Positions 24,125 to 34,251 of a DNA stretch of 47,346 nucleotides are shown here, piece after piece. The stretch lies in NCBI GenBank assembly GCA_022772525.1, contig JALFAD010000087.1, positions 1-47,346 of the forward strand. The letters run 5' to 3'. A program made the translations under genes and the position numbers. This DNA is from Clostridiales bacterium. GTDB lineage: Bacteria; Bacillota; Clostridia; Oscillospirales; Oscillospiraceae. Positions within the stretch are counted from its first letter, which is position 1. Every line of letters begins with the position of its first letter. The notes beneath the pieces were generated by a model. The model was not told the DNA's origin, did not search any database, and saw nothing but the letters and a program-made list of their open reading frames with translations.

Positions 24125-25584
24125 TTATTTTTTCTCCAGTTTCGTCCAGTTGAGCTTGGCAGCAACGTCGGGATCCACGGCATTGCCGGAAACGCCGAAG
24201 GTGTCCCCGTACTGGTTCTGATACACATGATCCGCCGTCACACTGCACTCAACAGCCCCGCCGGAGGGCGTGGTATAGGTATTGACGCCCCGGACAGCCT
24301 CGGAATAATTTGCGCTCATCCGACTCTGGGAAGCGCTGCGCTTTTCCCAGGAATCCATGATGCCTGCGGAAATTTCGGCGTTGTTTTGGGCGATCTGCCG
24401 GGACAGCTCCTGCTGCCGCTGCATGGTCTGCATCCGCATCTGCTGGGCCTGCATGGCGTATCCCTGAGCTTCCATCACCCGCTGGTGGTACATCTGCTCC
24501 ACCAGAGCGCTTTCCTGCCGCTCCAGAGCGGGGTCGGGGGTCAGACTCCCCACGAACCGGAGGAAAATTTCCGTGGCCTCCTGCTCCTTTTCCGCGGGAG
24601 CCACCAGCAGATAGCGGCGCTTGCTGCCCCACTGGATTCGATCTACAGGTTTTCCGTATTCTTTTGCGTGACCCAGCGGAATCGTGCCGGGGGACTGCCG
24701 CCGGGACTGGGGCTGCTGGGGCGCGCTCTGTGCAGAGGCGTTCCGGCTGCGCATCATCTGCCCAATCAGGCCGCCCTGCATGAAAAATTCCATCTTGTTT
24801 TTTGGCGCTTCCCTGCTCCCGCCGGAAAGCATTCCGCCAAAAGCATTCTGCACACCGCCCAGGACATTGGTGAGATTGCCGACCGTGTTGTTGGCATCAT
24901 AATACTCCGCGCCCTGCCAGTCGGCGCCAGCCAGCACCACCACGTCTGCGCCGTTCAGCCGGGCGGTAAATTTCATCAGGATCGGGTCGCAGACCAGATT
25001 GGACACTTCAAGGCGCACATTGATATTGATGGCATGGGCGTTGAAAAAAGCCAGCAGCTTTGCCTTCTCCTCCTGCAAATGCGTCCCAAAGACGCTGGGC
25101 AGCGCGGCTCTGGCAATGGGGGTAACGGGAACGCCTAACATACCCTGCGCGTATTGCTGCAGATAGGTCTCCGGCTCCACAAAGTCCCGCAGCCAGGCGG
25201 GAGCCGCCACAGGGATACGGGCGACCATTTTTTCCTGGATTGGGTCTCGGATTTCCTCGAAGGTTTCCTTGGAGGAGGAGGTCAGAATAACAGACCGGTC
25301 GGGGCTGACGGCCTGCACCGTGGCGGTAAAGGGAACACTGTCGGACTGCCACTGAGTGTTCAGGGCACCTTTCAGGGCGTAATCCGGGGGAACCACGGCG
25401 CTGGCCAGCGGGGTTCCGGTATTGGCGTCTGTGAACTGCCGCAGATCGGGGTCTTGGGGCGCGGCTTCCCTTCGTAGGAGATGTGAAGCCGGTTCCCGCA
25501 GTTGGGGCAGAAGGTAAAGGTCGTGTCGTAGTTTACATCCAGCGGCGCGCCGCAGGATGGGCAGATGTACGCTTTGATTTTCAT
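24125..25584 (-). pseudogene. Zinc-ribbon protein gene with a single-base frameshift
   Basis: Two overlapping frames are parts of one gene. The first, from ATG 25584, encodes a zinc ribbon (YICPSCGAPLDVNY, FCPNCGNRLHISYEG). About 40 residues in, near the GGG run (25468-25470 on the plus strand), the sequence continues sensibly only in the other frame, EAAPQDPDLRQFTDANTG, and runs to 24125. Adding one G restores a frame of 486 residues. The rest has a Gln/Met-rich predicted coiled coil (RVMEAQGYAMQAQQMRMQ) and no known enzyme motif. GGG AAG is not a good slippery heptamer, so mutation or an assembly error is likelier than programmed shifting. Confidence 0.7.
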
Positions 25585-25598
25585 GACATCCACCTTCC

Positions 25599-26138
25599 TT
25601 ATTCCGCCTTCTGCTCTGCTTCCAGCTGCTTGGTCATGGGCAGGAGCCGGATATACGCGATCATCATTGCCAGCGATGGCATCGTCAGTGTGAAGAACAA
25701 AACAAACATGACCAGATAAGCGGTGTCATAGAAATCGATCATAAGCCAGATTGAAAAAATACTGAACGCCAAGGTTGTCCCGGCAAGGATACCCAGCAGC
25801 ACGATGGCTCCCCAGACCTGCTTGGTTGTTTGGATAACCACCTTAAAATCCGGGTCCTTTTCCACCTCTTCCGGCGACTGCTCCCGGAGCTTCCTTTGAA
25901 GAAGCCTGTATTTCTTTACGGTTCTGACGATCATTGGCAGACTCAGCGCGAACACGGCAAGGCAGAGCCAGCTGGACAGGCCCAAACCGCCGCCCTGACG
26001 GTAGTCGTGGACGCCCGCCGCCACGGCGCCCATCAGCAGCGCCGCGGATACGGCGGCAAGGGCGAAAAGTCCGGCGATGTTGCCTATTTTCGTCTGGATG
26101 CAATAATAGTCGTATTTTGTGTAGGTTTTCTTTTTCAT
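25599..26138 (-). CDS. Four-helix membrane protein of unknown function
   Basis: The 179-residue protein has two pairs of membrane helices (about residues 20-45 and 55-75, then 115-140 and 145-165) joined by a charged cytoplasmic segment, LREQSPEEVEKDPDFK. No family is recognised. ATG 26138 follows AAAGGAG and overlaps the stop of the XRE-type gene by four bases (ATGA). It is 14 bases from the zinc-ribbon gene, so all four cassette genes are probably one transcript. It might anchor or sense for its neighbours; that is inference. Confidence 0.7.
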   Translation of the reverse strand: MKKKTYTKYDYYCIQTKIGNIAGLFALAAVSAALLMGAVAAGVHDYRQGGGLGLSSWLCLAVFALSLPMIVRTVKKYRLLQRKLREQSPEEVEKDPDFKVVIQTTKQVWGAIVLLGILAGTTLAFSIFSIWLMIDFYDTAYLVMFVLFFTLTMPSLAMMIAYIRLLPMTKQLEAEQKAE

Positions 26139-27888
26139 GATTTTCCGCTCCTTTCTTCCGGCTGCGGCTCGACCACCGGCAGTACCATGTTTTCGATGGC
26201 GGCGCACATTTTGGGATGTTGAATGACGAAATGGATAACAGGGGATTTGTTCTTGGTGATAATCACCCTGCTGCCCTCCAGAATCGATATCTGGATGTTT
26301 CGAAATGGCGGATTTGTATCCCGTCGGCAGGTGTACCCGGGATGCTCCCGGGCAAAGGCATCACACTGATTCAGGTATTCCAGGTATTCCGGGTATGTCA
26401 GACGGATATCTCCGGGATAAAACATCCCAGCCAGAGACAGCCCCATGGGGTACCGGCTGAACTCCTCCTCGGAGATGGCTGGCAGCACATCGGAAACCGT
26501 GCTGTGCTCCAGAATCAGCTCAAGTCTCTGACGCTCGGAATGAACATAGTTCAGAATCGCCGCCTGTTCCGAAACCCCGCACCGGCTTAGAATCCGCTTT
26601 GCCAAACCATCGCTGAGGGGTAGATCGGAAGCGAAGAAAGCAGCGACCGGCGGGGGCCGATTTCCGTGCTGTCCGCCTGCAAAAAGCGGTCAAACGCCTC
26701 CTTCTTGTCCAGCCCGTAAATCTCCATCAGGGGGCAGGCCCGCTTCAGCAGCTGCCCGGCCCACTCCTGGTAGTGGGCAACGTCGCTTTTTCGGTTCGTC
26801 AGGTACATCCTGCCGTCGCCGATATGCCCGGCAATACAGTCGCCCTGCAACGCTGCCGCCCCGGAAACCCAGAGCATATGGCGGAAGGCGCTGGTCTGCA
26901 TCCCGGAAAGATAGTAGGGCGAAATCTGCCCGGTCATGTACATGGGGATAAAGCTCTCGAGGCCCAGCATCATCTCATGAAAGGGGCGGTCTACATTGTG
27001 GATCATGTTCAGATGCAGACCCCTTTTCAGCATCATGGCCATGCCGAACATCCACTTCTTCGGGAACTGGGTATCCTTCGACATTTCCGTCATGGGCAGG
27101 TCGCTGTACATGGTAACGGGGCTGGCGCTGCGGGAGAGCACCGTGGCTTTGAGAAAATCCAGCTGCGCTTCCATCAGTTCCTGTAGTCCGGTATAGAACC
27201 GGGCGGTGGGAAGCTGGATGGGGGACGTGGGGGCTTTCATTTTATCAAAATGGATGACCCGGATGTATTCTTCCAAATCGAATTTGTCCATTTTTTGCAG
27301 GAAGCGATCCATGTTTCCGCCGCTCTCCGGGGGACTGCCTGCGCACAGATACTGCGCCACGCTGCGGGCGTATTCCTCATTTCCTGCGTCGGCGGGCAGG
27401 CTGGCTCCGATCAGCGCCGCAAGCTGCTCCCGTTCCCCGTCACTCTGGCAGCGCCGAACCAGAAACCGCCCCACGCTCAGCGCGAATGCGGCGGCGTCCC
27501 GGGGCGTTCTCTGCCCGGAACGGATGCGGGAGAGATAGGAAGCGTCGTAACTCAGATAGCGGGCAAGCTCCATATTGCCGATGGAGAAGGCGTCCAGCAA
27601 CTCGTTGAGATTGTGACGGAAGCGCTCTTTATCAAAGCCTTCCCGGAAAGTTAAAGCCTCCCGGAACGCGCTTTCCACCGATTCCTGCGTGATTTCCTTC
27701 CGCCCACGTTCCGCCGCAAGGGCTGCAATCCCGGCGGACAGCTTCCGGCATTGTGCCAAGTCCGGGCTGTGGCTGCCGCTGCGGTATCGGCTGATCACAG
27801 GAGCGGAAATGCCGCTGACAGCGGACAGCTCTCTGGCGGTACACCCCAGCTGCGTCAGATAATCGTTCAGCAGCTCCTGAAACCTCAC
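26135..27888 (-). pseudogene. Large XRE-type HTH regulator gene with a single-base frameshift
   Basis: Two frames join into a 584-residue protein if one C is added (minus strand) to the run at 26617-26620: the first frame ends SLPIYPSAMVWQSGF, while the second continues LSDGLAKRILSRCGVSEQ. The N-terminus has an XRE helix-turn-helix (TARELSAVSGISAPVISRYR) and a second HTH-like segment (MELARYLSYDASYLSRIRSG). The remaining 400 residues have no domain that I know. The start is GTG 27888 behind AGGAGGG. It is the first gene of the cassette. Whether the break is real, recent or a sequencing error cannot be told here. Confidence 0.7.
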
Positions 27889-27931
27889 GGAACATCCCTC
27901 CTCCAAAATACCTGTGTTTTTAATTATTATC

Positions 27932-27960
27932 ATAATATCATAAACTTGGAAGCGATACAA
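27932..27960 (-). promoter_or_regulatory. Promoter of the XRE/zinc-ribbon cassette
   Basis: On the minus strand, TTGTAT (27955-27960), a 17-base spacer and TATTAT (27932-27937). Confidence 0.65.
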
Positions 27961-27965
27961 AATAA

Positions 27966-27994
27966 TTCCGCATTTGTCATTGACAAATGCGGAA
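27966..27994. repeat. 13-bp hairpin next to the cassette promoter
   Basis: TTCCGCATTTGTC (27966-27978) and GACAAATGCGGAA (27982-27994) pair perfectly with an ATT loop, six bases upstream of the cassette -35 box. It could be an operator or the residue of a repeat. Confidence 0.5.
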
Positions 27995-28009
27995 ACTCAA
28001 TTGCAACTG

Positions 28010-28045
28010 CAAAAAGTGGCACCACCTTATCTCGGTGGTGCCACT
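28010..28045 (-). terminator. Terminator for the hinT transcript
   Basis: On the minus strand, AGTGGCACCACC pairs with GGTGGTGCCACT (28015-28045) and is followed by TTTTTG (to 28010). It lies 160 bases after the hinT stop. The bases between (28046-28207) contain a weak AGTGAC-ATCG-GTCACT hairpin at 28155-28170 and no supported gene. Confidence 0.8.
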
Positions 28046-28207
28046 GACATGATGGAGAAACTGCATCTTTAACGAAAGAACCGAATGCCCATGCAGTATG
28101 CTGAATATTCCTGAAAAAGCGGAAGAAAAAATACCCCTTGAAAAATCGACTGCCAGTGACATCGGTCACTTACTTCAAAATGACAGCCTTTTTGGCTTAT
28201 TCGGGGT

Positions 28208-28549
28208 TTATGCCATTTCCAGCGTCAGCTGCTTGCCGCCGAGAATGTGGAAATGCAGATGCTGTACCGTCTGGCCCGCATCTGCGCCGCAGTTGCTGAC
28301 TACCCGGTAACCGTTCGTCAAGCCCTCGGCCTCCGCGATTTTCGGGATGACCTCAAAAATATGGGCCACCACGTCGCTGTTTTCGGCGGAAACGCCATTA
28401 CAGTCGGCAATGTGGGCCTTGGGTACTACCAGAACATGAGTGGGGGCCTGAGGGTTGATGTCCCGGAAGGCGAAGACAGTTTCGTCCTCGTAGACTTTGG
28501 TGGAGGGGATTTCCCCGGCGATGATTTTACAGAACAGACAGTCAGACAT
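28208..28549 (-). CDS. HIT family protein (HinT-like)
   Basis: The 113-residue protein is a histidine-triad nucleotide-binding hydrolase, which cleaves purine nucleoside phosphoramidates. Seen are the N-terminal zinc-type CLFCKIIAGEIPS, ETVFAFRDINPQAPTH, VVPKAHI and the active-site triad in GQTVQHLHFHILGG. Length is typical. ATG 28549 follows GGAGG. It lies 17 bases after the small export protein gene and probably shares its promoter at 29068. Confidence 0.94.
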   Translation of the reverse strand: MSDCLFCKIIAGEIPSTKVYEDETVFAFRDINPQAPTHVLVVPKAHIADCNGVSAENSDVVAHIFEVIPKIAEAEGLTNGYRVVSNCGADAGQTVQHLHFHILGGKQLTLEMA

Positions 28550-28566
28550 AGTTTTTGCCTCCAAAA

Positions 28567-29040
28567 TTAAAGTCCAAATACGTGAACGCCGGTCAGGCTG
28601 ACGATGCCCATGATGAATCCGGCCAGCACCACACCTGTAGATACGGCGAGGGATGTGGTTTTGATTCCCATATCCAGAAAGCTGGCAGCCAGAGTGCCCG
28701 TCCAGGCACCGGTGCCCGGCAGGGGGATGCCCACAAACAGCATCAGGGCCAGAAAGGAGCCGGTACGTCCTGCACGCTGGGTCAGCTTGTGTCCGCCGGA
28801 CTCGCCTTTTCGCAGGCACCAGCTGAAAAAGCCGCCGATGTATTTCTTATCCTTACCCCATTCCAGCACCTTTCTGGCAAAGAAATAGATGAAAGGAACG
28901 GGCAGCAGGTTCCCGATCACGCACACCACCAGCGAGGGCCAGTAGCTAAGTCCCATGGACACAGCCATGGGCACCGCAAGCCGAAGCTCCACCAGCGGCA
29001 CCATGGAGATAAAGAAACAGGACAGATATTTGAGCAGCAT
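28567..29040 (-). CDS. Small multidrug export family protein (COG2426)
   Basis: The 157-residue membrane protein has four or five helices and the family-like segments VPLVELRLAVPMAV, GNLLPVPFIYFFARKVLEWG and FVGIPLPGTGAWTGTLAASFLDM. The family name comes from weak drug-export phenotypes; actual substrate is unknown. The start follows AGGAG. It is first in a two-gene transcript with the HIT gene. Confidence 0.88.
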   Translation of the reverse strand: MLLKYLSCFFISMVPLVELRLAVPMAVSMGLSYWPSLVVCVIGNLLPVPFIYFFARKVLEWGKDKKYIGGFFSWCLRKGESGGHKLTQRAGRTGSFLALMLFVGIPLPGTGAWTGTLAASFLDMGIKTTSLAVSTGVVLAGFIMGIVSLTGVHVFGL

Positions 29041-29067
29041 ATAACACTCCTACGTTGGATTTTCCTT

Positions 29068-29096
29068 ATTGTAGCATAGGAAAAAACCGTTTGCAA
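29068..29096 (-). promoter_or_regulatory. Promoter of the export protein-HIT transcript
   Basis: On the minus strand, TTGCAA (29091-29096), a 17-base spacer and TACAAT (29068-29073). Confidence 0.75.
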
Positions 29097-29148
29097 CGAG
29101 GAGATGCCCGGATTTCATTAAATTTTCGTTAAGATATGGACAATCGGT

Positions 29149-29547
29149 TTATTTCCGGTAGATGACCAGCTTTCTGACGAGATAGTTATACGCAAAGACC
29201 AAAACCGTTGCGGCGATTTTCGCGTACATTTTTTCAACAGACAAAAGCTGAACCAGCAGGAACATGATGAGCAGATTCAGCAGCAGTCCTACAATGCTGG
29301 CAAGGTACACGGAGAGAATTTCCCGCAGAAGGGATTGCGCCTGTTTCCCTCGGAATACCAGCAGTCTGCCGAACAGCCAGTTGGCAAAGGTGGAGATGGC
29401 AAAAGCCAATGCGGTCGCCAGCAGATAGGCGATAGAGAGTTTTTCGGAAAACAGCCAGAAACCTGCCCATTCCACGATGGTAGCCAGGCCGCCGACAATC
29501 AGGTAGCCGAACAGGCCGCCCATATACTTATCAAGAAACTGTTTCAT
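29149..29547 (-). CDS. GtrA family membrane protein
   Basis: The 132-residue protein has four membrane helices and the GtrA pattern: FGYLIVGGLATIVEWAGFW, STFANWLFGRLLVF and YNYLVRKLVIYRK near the end. GtrA proteins are thought to help move undecaprenyl-linked sugars across the membrane for glycan modification. Its start overlaps the DUF6020 gene by 17 bases, which ties it to that membrane protein. It ends the murI-led operon. Confidence 0.92.
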   Translation of the reverse strand: MKQFLDKYMGGLFGYLIVGGLATIVEWAGFWLFSEKLSIAYLLATALAFAISTFANWLFGRLLVFRGKQAQSLLREILSVYLASIVGLLLNLLIMFLLVQLLSVEKMYAKIAATVLVFAYNYLVRKLVIYRK

Positions 29548-31165
29548 GGTTTTTACTCCCGGAAAGAATCAGATAGAGGAGCGGAATGATGATGACAAAA
29601 TTGAAGTGGAAGAACCGAAAATCCGGCCCGGTGAGCAGGAGCATGGTGCCAAAATCATAGATAAGCATGGGGAAAATCATAAACGCCCGGCCCAGCTTTC
29701 CCCGGCCCACGTTCGCCACCGCCGCGAACATGGCAATCAGGATCATCATGCCGACATTTGCCGTAAACAGGTACAGAAACAGGGAATCGGTGGTGTCTCC
29801 CCAGCAGGTCAACACCTGGGCCAGCCAGGGGCATCCTTCCATGGTAACACCAATGCCGTCAACGACTGTGGAGGCGCAGAAGGGTGTGCCGATTCCGCCC
29901 ACATTTGCCAGCGGATCCCAGACCTGCCGGGTCAGCGTGATGAAGGCTTTTGCCGCCCAGATTGGGCTGCGGGAAGCGGCCTGCGCGGTATATTGCAGGA
30001 TAGCCTTTGCGCCTTCCGTTTCCACACGATCGGTAAGGGGGAAGGAGGAAGAAAATTTAATGGAATTAAAGTTTCCAAACTGATAAATGGTTTCCCATTC
30101 CTCGGGGGTGGCCAGACTGTCCAGAAAACGGAGGGCCTCCGGACTGAGCGCGGCCCGATCCTTGCTATAGACGCTGGAAAGAATGGTCAGGGGAAGACCA
30201 AGGGTTTCTACCTGACGGTTGAACGTGGGGCTCACTCGATCCCAGAGCATCATGGGGCCGTTGAGGAACCAGACGATAAACAGAACCATCGCGCCGGAAA
30301 GAAGAACCGTTTTCCGCTCTTTTTTCTGGAAGATGACCAGAATCAGGTACACGGGGGCAATCAGCAGAATCCCGTTGTGGCGAAACATGGTTGCCATGAC
30401 GCACAAAAGCGTGAAACTGAGAAAATGGTACCATTTTTTCAGCCATGCTCCCTGCGTTTCGTAGATTTCAATAATTTGTGTAAAGACGGCAAGGGAGACG
30501 ATGGTCAGCGCGCTGTCCTTCATCGGAGTAATCATAATCCTTGCGGTGTTGGGGTTGAGCATCAGAAACAGCCAGGAGGCGACCAGAAACCATGTGGGGC
30601 AGCCCCGCCGGCAAAGAACCCGGTATAGATACCAAACGGCAAGGCTGAACAGGAGAATCTGATAAAGGATGATGCCGGCAGGGTGGTGGAAAATCTGCCA
30701 GGGAATCCAGAAAAACAGCCAGGTGTGCAGATAGGGATGCCAGTTATCAAAATATCCGTAATAGGCCTGAGAGAGCTGAAAAATGCAGTCCACCGGGTAA
30801 CCGCCGGGGAAATAGGCAATGAGCCATAGCAGCAGATACGCAAAGGTCAGCACGAACACGATTGCGGGGAAGAACCGCCGAAACCGGGGCGCGTGATCCC
30901 CGTCAGAAACGTTTTCGATCTGTAATTTTCCAAACAGAATGACCCCCAGAATACTCAGGGGCAGGGCCTGAAGGGCGGGGAAGAGAATCAAGCTGACAAT
31001 ACCGGCGCTTACATCGAAGCTCAGAAAATTCCGCAGATACTGGCACAGCCAGAGATAGAGAAACAGCAGAATGAATGCGGCAATAAACCAGCGTTTTTCC
31101 AGCTTGGTTTCCAGACCCAGCTCCCGGGTGCAGGAATCCCAGAGGCGGCTACTTCTTTTCCTCAT
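29531..31165 (-). CDS. DUF6020-like polytopic membrane protein
   Basis: The 544-residue protein has about a dozen membrane helices and an early loop, [20 protein letters not shown], with a His-rich [12 protein letters not shown] segment. This layout is that of DUF6020 and resembles lipid-linked glycosyltransferases of the GT-C type, where the acidic first loop is catalytic. No catalytic assignment can be proved. Overlaps of 17 bases with the FAD oxidoreductase upstream and gtrA downstream indicate one coupled transcript and a shared role in surface glycan work, which is inference. Confidence 0.75.
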   Translation of the reverse strand: MRKRSSRLWDSCTRELGLETKLEKRWFIAAFILLFLYLWLCQYLRNFLSFDVSAGIVSLILFPALQALPLSILGVILFGKLQIENVSDGDHAPRFRRFFPAIVFVLTFAYLLLWLIAYFPGGYPVDCIFQLSQAYYGYFDNWHPYLHTWLFFWIPWQIFHHPAGIILYQILLFSLAVWYLYRVLCRRGCPTWFLVASWLFLMLNPNTARIMITPMKDSALTIVSLAVFTQIIEIYETQGAWLKKWYHFLSFTLLCVMATMFRHNGILLIAPVYLILVIFQKKERKTVLLSGAMVLFIVWFLNGPMMLWDRVSPTFNRQVETLGLPLTILSSVYSKDRAALSPEALRFLDSLATPEEWETIYQFGNFNSIKFSSSFPLTDRVETEGAKAILQYTAQAASRSPIWAAKAFITLTRQVWDPLANVGGIGTPFCASTVVDGIGVTMEGCPWLAQVLTCWGDTTDSLFLYLFTANVGMMILIAMFAAVANVGRGKLGRAFMIFPMLIYDFGTMLLLTGPDFRFFHFNFVIIIPLLYLILSGSKNHETVS

Positions 31166-32717
31166 GGTATTCCTCCTCTGTGTTTACGCTCCAGATATTC
31201 TTCTTGTCGTCAATTCCATTCTTGATGTTCTTGACGGCTTCAAAAGACGTGACCATGGAATGATCCATGTTGTTGTAGCGGTGCTGACCGTTTCTGCCCA
31301 CGCAGTACAGATTCTGGAAGCCGTCCAGGTAGGATACCAGCTTGTCGATTTCATAGTAGGTGTCGAAGTAGGCGGGATAGGCCTTCTGGACGCATTCCTT
31401 GTGATAGTCGAGAACATCCTCCCGGCTTTCCAGCACGCCCATGGACAGAAGCTCGGAAACGGCGAAATCCACCCACTCGGCTTCGCTCATATTCCAGTAT
31501 TTGTCGCCCTCGGTGCAGAAGTATTCCAGCCCCATCCACACGGTTTCCTCGGGCTTTGCCACCATGTAGGGCGACCAGTTGTTGAAAATCTGGATGCGGC
31601 CCAGCTTGACACCCACGTCCTGCACATAGATCCAGCAGTCCGGCACGATGTTTTGCAGGGTTTTCAGCTTCGTCTCGTTTTTCAGGGCGATTTTCCGGAC
31701 GCACAGGCCCACGGTCACAAAGTCTCTGTAGGGAAGCCCAGCGGCAATGCGGCCGATATCGGCGGGAACATCGTTCATGCCTGCCACCAGATCCTTCAGC
31801 GGCATGGAGGAGATGTAGCAGTCGGCGGCAACGGTGTACTTCTGTCCGTCCTGCTCGTAGACCAGCTCCTTCACGGCGTTTCCTTCCGTATGAACTTCCA
31901 CAACCTTGCAGCTCTTCCGAATCTCGCCGCCCATGTCTACGAACGCCTGAGCCGCTGTCTCCCAGAGCTGACCGGGGCCGAACTTGGGATACTGGAATTC
32001 CTCAATGAGAGAGGTCTCCACATGGGTGTTTTTCTTCGTCTGAGGCAGGGCCTTCTGCAAAATATCCTTCAAAATAGCCACAATTGACAGGCCCTTCACC
32101 CGCTGGGCGCCCCAGTCGGCGGAGATGTCCCGGGGATGACGGCCCCAGAGCTTTTCCGTGTAGCCCTCAAAGAACATGGAGTAAAGCTTTTTGCCAAAGC
32201 GGTTGATGTAGAAATTCTCCAGAGAATCCTCGTCCTTTTTGCACACCGCAGAGTACAGGTAGCTGAAGCCCGCGTTCATGGTGGTAAGGAATCCCATATT
32301 GTGGATGGTGTTCCAGTTCATTTTCACGGGGTAGTCAAAAAACTTCTTCTTGTAGTAGATTCTGGAAACCCGGTTCCGGGTGAGCATGACCCGGTCCTCT
32401 TCGTCGGGGTCAGGGCCGCCGGGGGTGACGGGGACGCTGCGGCCTAAAATTTTGTCGTCCATGGCGGGGGCGCCCTGCTTGGGCATGATCTCGCTCCACC
32501 AGTCGGTGACATTGCTGTCCTTGCTGAAGAAGCGGTGACCGCCGATGTCCATGCGGTTGCCGTTATGCCGCACGGTGCGGGAGATGCCGCCAATGGCGTC
32601 GCTCTGTTCCAGAATCAGCACCTCATAGGTTTCGTCTGACCCGTCCCGGTTTTTGAGCAGCTCGTAGCCGGCGGTGATACCGGCAGGGCCGGCTCCGATG
32701 ATCACAACTTTCTTCAT
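31149..32717 (-). CDS. FAD-dependent oxidoreductase (UDP-galactopyranose mutase/amine oxidase-like)
   Basis: The 522-residue protein opens with a Rossmann FAD site, [18 protein letters not shown], then [13 protein letters not shown] and the GGHRFFSKD motif common to flavoproteins near UDP-galactopyranose mutase. The end has [18 protein letters not shown], another FAD contact of this group. Such proteins often sit in glycan clusters in Clostridia. The substrate is not known. It lies 10 bases after the DUF89 gene and overlaps the DUF6020 gene. Confidence 0.8.
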   Translation of the reverse strand: MKKVVIIGAGPAGITAGYELLKNRDGSDETYEVLILEQSDAIGGISRTVRHNGNRMDIGGHRFFSKDSNVTDWWSEIMPKQGAPAMDDKILGRSVPVTPGGPDPDEEDRVMLTRNRVSRIYYKKKFFDYPVKMNWNTIHNMGFLTTMNAGFSYLYSAVCKKDEDSLENFYINRFGKKLYSMFFEGYTEKLWGRHPRDISADWGAQRVKGLSIVAILKDILQKALPQTKKNTHVETSLIEEFQYPKFGPGQLWETAAQAFVDMGGEIRKSCKVVEVHTEGNAVKELVYEQDGQKYTVAADCYISSMPLKDLVAGMNDVPADIGRIAAGLPYRDFVTVGLCVRKIALKNETKLKTLQNIVPDCWIYVQDVGVKLGRIQIFNNWSPYMVAKPEETVWMGLEYFCTEGDKYWNMSEAEWVDFAVSELLSMGVLESREDVLDYHKECVQKAYPAYFDTYYEIDKLVSYLDGFQNLYCVGRNGQHRYNNMDHSMVTSFEAVKNIKNGIDDKKNIWSVNTEEEYHEEKK

Positions 32718-32727
32718 TTCAAATACC

Positions 32728-33606
32728 TCAGCTTTCTTTATGTTCCCCGACCAGCATGGGTGTCATCAGCGGCTGATGGAACAGATTCACAAACCGCTGG
32801 CATTTGACTAAAAACGCGTAGTAAATATTGTACCCGCAGCCCAGCATGGTCTCCACGTTTGCCATGCCCTTGGCGAGAATCACATCTGCCGTTTCGACAG
32901 CCTGCTTTGCTTCCGGGCTCAGCTGATTCAGCTGGGTGCCGGGAATCCGGTTGCCGTTGTCGATAACCCGGAAGGGGATGCCAACGGCCTCCGCGTCTTC
33001 CCGAGTGGCATCGTTCAGGGTGGGGCCGCCCCGTACGCAGAAGGTGATTTTCAGATTCGGATAGCTTTCGGAAATGGCCTCGGCGAAAATCCGGTCAAAG
33101 CCGATCTCGCCCGCGTTGTCCGTCAGGTACAACAGGTTTTCCCCGGCTTCCAAATCCCGGCAGAATCGGTCAAAAGTCGTCATATCAAACTGCATATCCT
33201 CGGCGGTATCCAGCATTTGCGTGAATTTCTCAAAGCTGATCTGTCCCTGCAGGGCGGCAAAATCCAGATAATTGCCCAGTATGGCAAACTGAAGCCCAGC
33301 CAGAATTGGATTTTCCGCGCCCATGACCCGGTTTCGGATGTCCTCCATATGGGACAGCACCAGTGTGTTGGACTGAAGTTTTTCCTGTCGGAACCGGTCC
33401 ATTTCCAGACCGTAACGGTCATGCAGAAGCTGGGTAATCTTCGGCGTAAACCAGGTGGAGGGCACATCCCTTGGCCCGTCCAAATACAGCCGCATCAGCG
33501 CTCGGGCAAAGTCCATGGTTTCCTCGGCCGAACCGAGAGACTGCACGGTTTCGATATTGCGCCGCAGACTGCATTGTAGGCAGGCGGCATCCATTGCGAT
33601 GCTCAT
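32728..33606 (-). CDS. DUF89/ARMT1-like damage-control phosphatase family protein
   Basis: The 292-residue protein matches DUF89: an N-terminal [13 protein letters not shown] with Cys residues, the central metal and phosphate site [34 protein letters not shown] and [15 protein letters not shown]. Family members remove phosphate from damaged or overflow sugar and cofactor phosphates with a divalent metal. The specific substrate is unknown. It sits between a HAD phosphatase and a flavoprotein in the murI operon. Confidence 0.9.
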   Translation of the reverse strand: MSIAMDAACLQCSLRRNIETVQSLGSAEETMDFARALMRLYLDGPRDVPSTWFTPKITQLLHDRYGLEMDRFRQEKLQSNTLVLSHMEDIRNRVMGAENPILAGLQFAILGNYLDFAALQGQISFEKFTQMLDTAEDMQFDMTTFDRFCRDLEAGENLLYLTDNAGEIGFDRIFAEAISESYPNLKITFCVRGGPTLNDATREDAEAVGIPFRVIDNGNRIPGTQLNQLSPEAKQAVETADVILAKGMANVETMLGCGYNIYYAFLVKCQRFVNLFHQPLMTPMLVGEHKES

Positions 33607-33621
33607 AGTGTCGTATTCTCC

Positions 33622-34251
33622 TTATTCGGGAAGATTCAGAAGTTCGGCAAAGCTGTCGATTTTGTAATCAAATCTGTCCGGGGTGCCGAAGCCGTAGGCG
33701 GCCCAGATAAAGGGGACGCCCGCTTCCAGCGTGGCCTCATAGTCGCCCTGGGTATCGCCGATGTAGGCGCAGTCCGTGATGTCGTATTTTCGCATCAGGG
33801 CGCGGATGGTCTTGCCCTTGCTGGTGCCAGTGTCGCCGAAGCACAGGTGGCCCCGAATGAAGGGGGCCAGCCCGAGCTTCTCAATGCACAGCTCCGGATA
33901 CCCTTTCTGGCTGTTGCTGACGATAAACAACCGGTGGGTTTTCGACAGAGTTTCCATGGTTTCCCGGACGGCGGGGTAGCCGATACGGCAGGGGTTTGCT
34001 TTTAAGTATTTATTTTCCGTGTCCATACACCGCTCCATCAGGGCGTAGCGCTCCGGGGCGGGAATGGAGGGAAAAATAATGTCGGCAATCTCCGTCATGA
34101 CCTTGCCGAATAGGGGGCGGAACAGTTCGGCGTTGACTGCCAGATGGCTCAGCCCCTCTTTCTCAAGCTGGATATTATAGCCCTCGGCAACCAGCGCCCG
34201 GGAGTCCCACAGGGTGCCGTCAATGTCAAAAATCAGGCTTTCGTATCGCAT
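33622..34251 (-). CDS. HAD family hydrolase (phosphoglycolate phosphatase-like)
   Basis: The 209-residue protein has the HAD nucleophile motif FDIDGTLWDS, an alpha-helical cap, motif II IVSNSQKGY, motif III lysine in GTSKGKTI and motif IV YIGDTQGDYEA. It hydrolyses a small phosphorylated metabolite; which one is not apparent. The start overlaps the uridine kinase end by 19 bases. Confidence 0.92.
   Translation of the reverse strand: MRYESLIFDIDGTLWDSRALVAEGYNIQLEKEGLSHLAVNAELFRPLFGKVMTEIADIIFPSIPAPERYALMERCMDTENKYLKANPCRIGYPAVRETMETLSKTHRLFIVSNSQKGYPELCIEKLGLAPFIRGHLCFGDTGTSKGKTIRALMRKYDITDCAYIGDTQGDYEATLEAGVPFIWAAYGFGTPDRFDYKIDSFAELLNLPE

Noticed and set aside
25466..25472. Programmed -1 frameshift in the zinc-ribbon gene
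   Set aside because: The A-GGG-AAG context does not allow good re-pairing of both tRNAs and no downstream stimulatory structure is evident; a base deletion is simpler.
27930..28169. 79-residue minus-strand open frame between hinT and the cassette
   Set aside because: It crosses the hinT terminator and the hairpin at 27966 and has no ribosome site.
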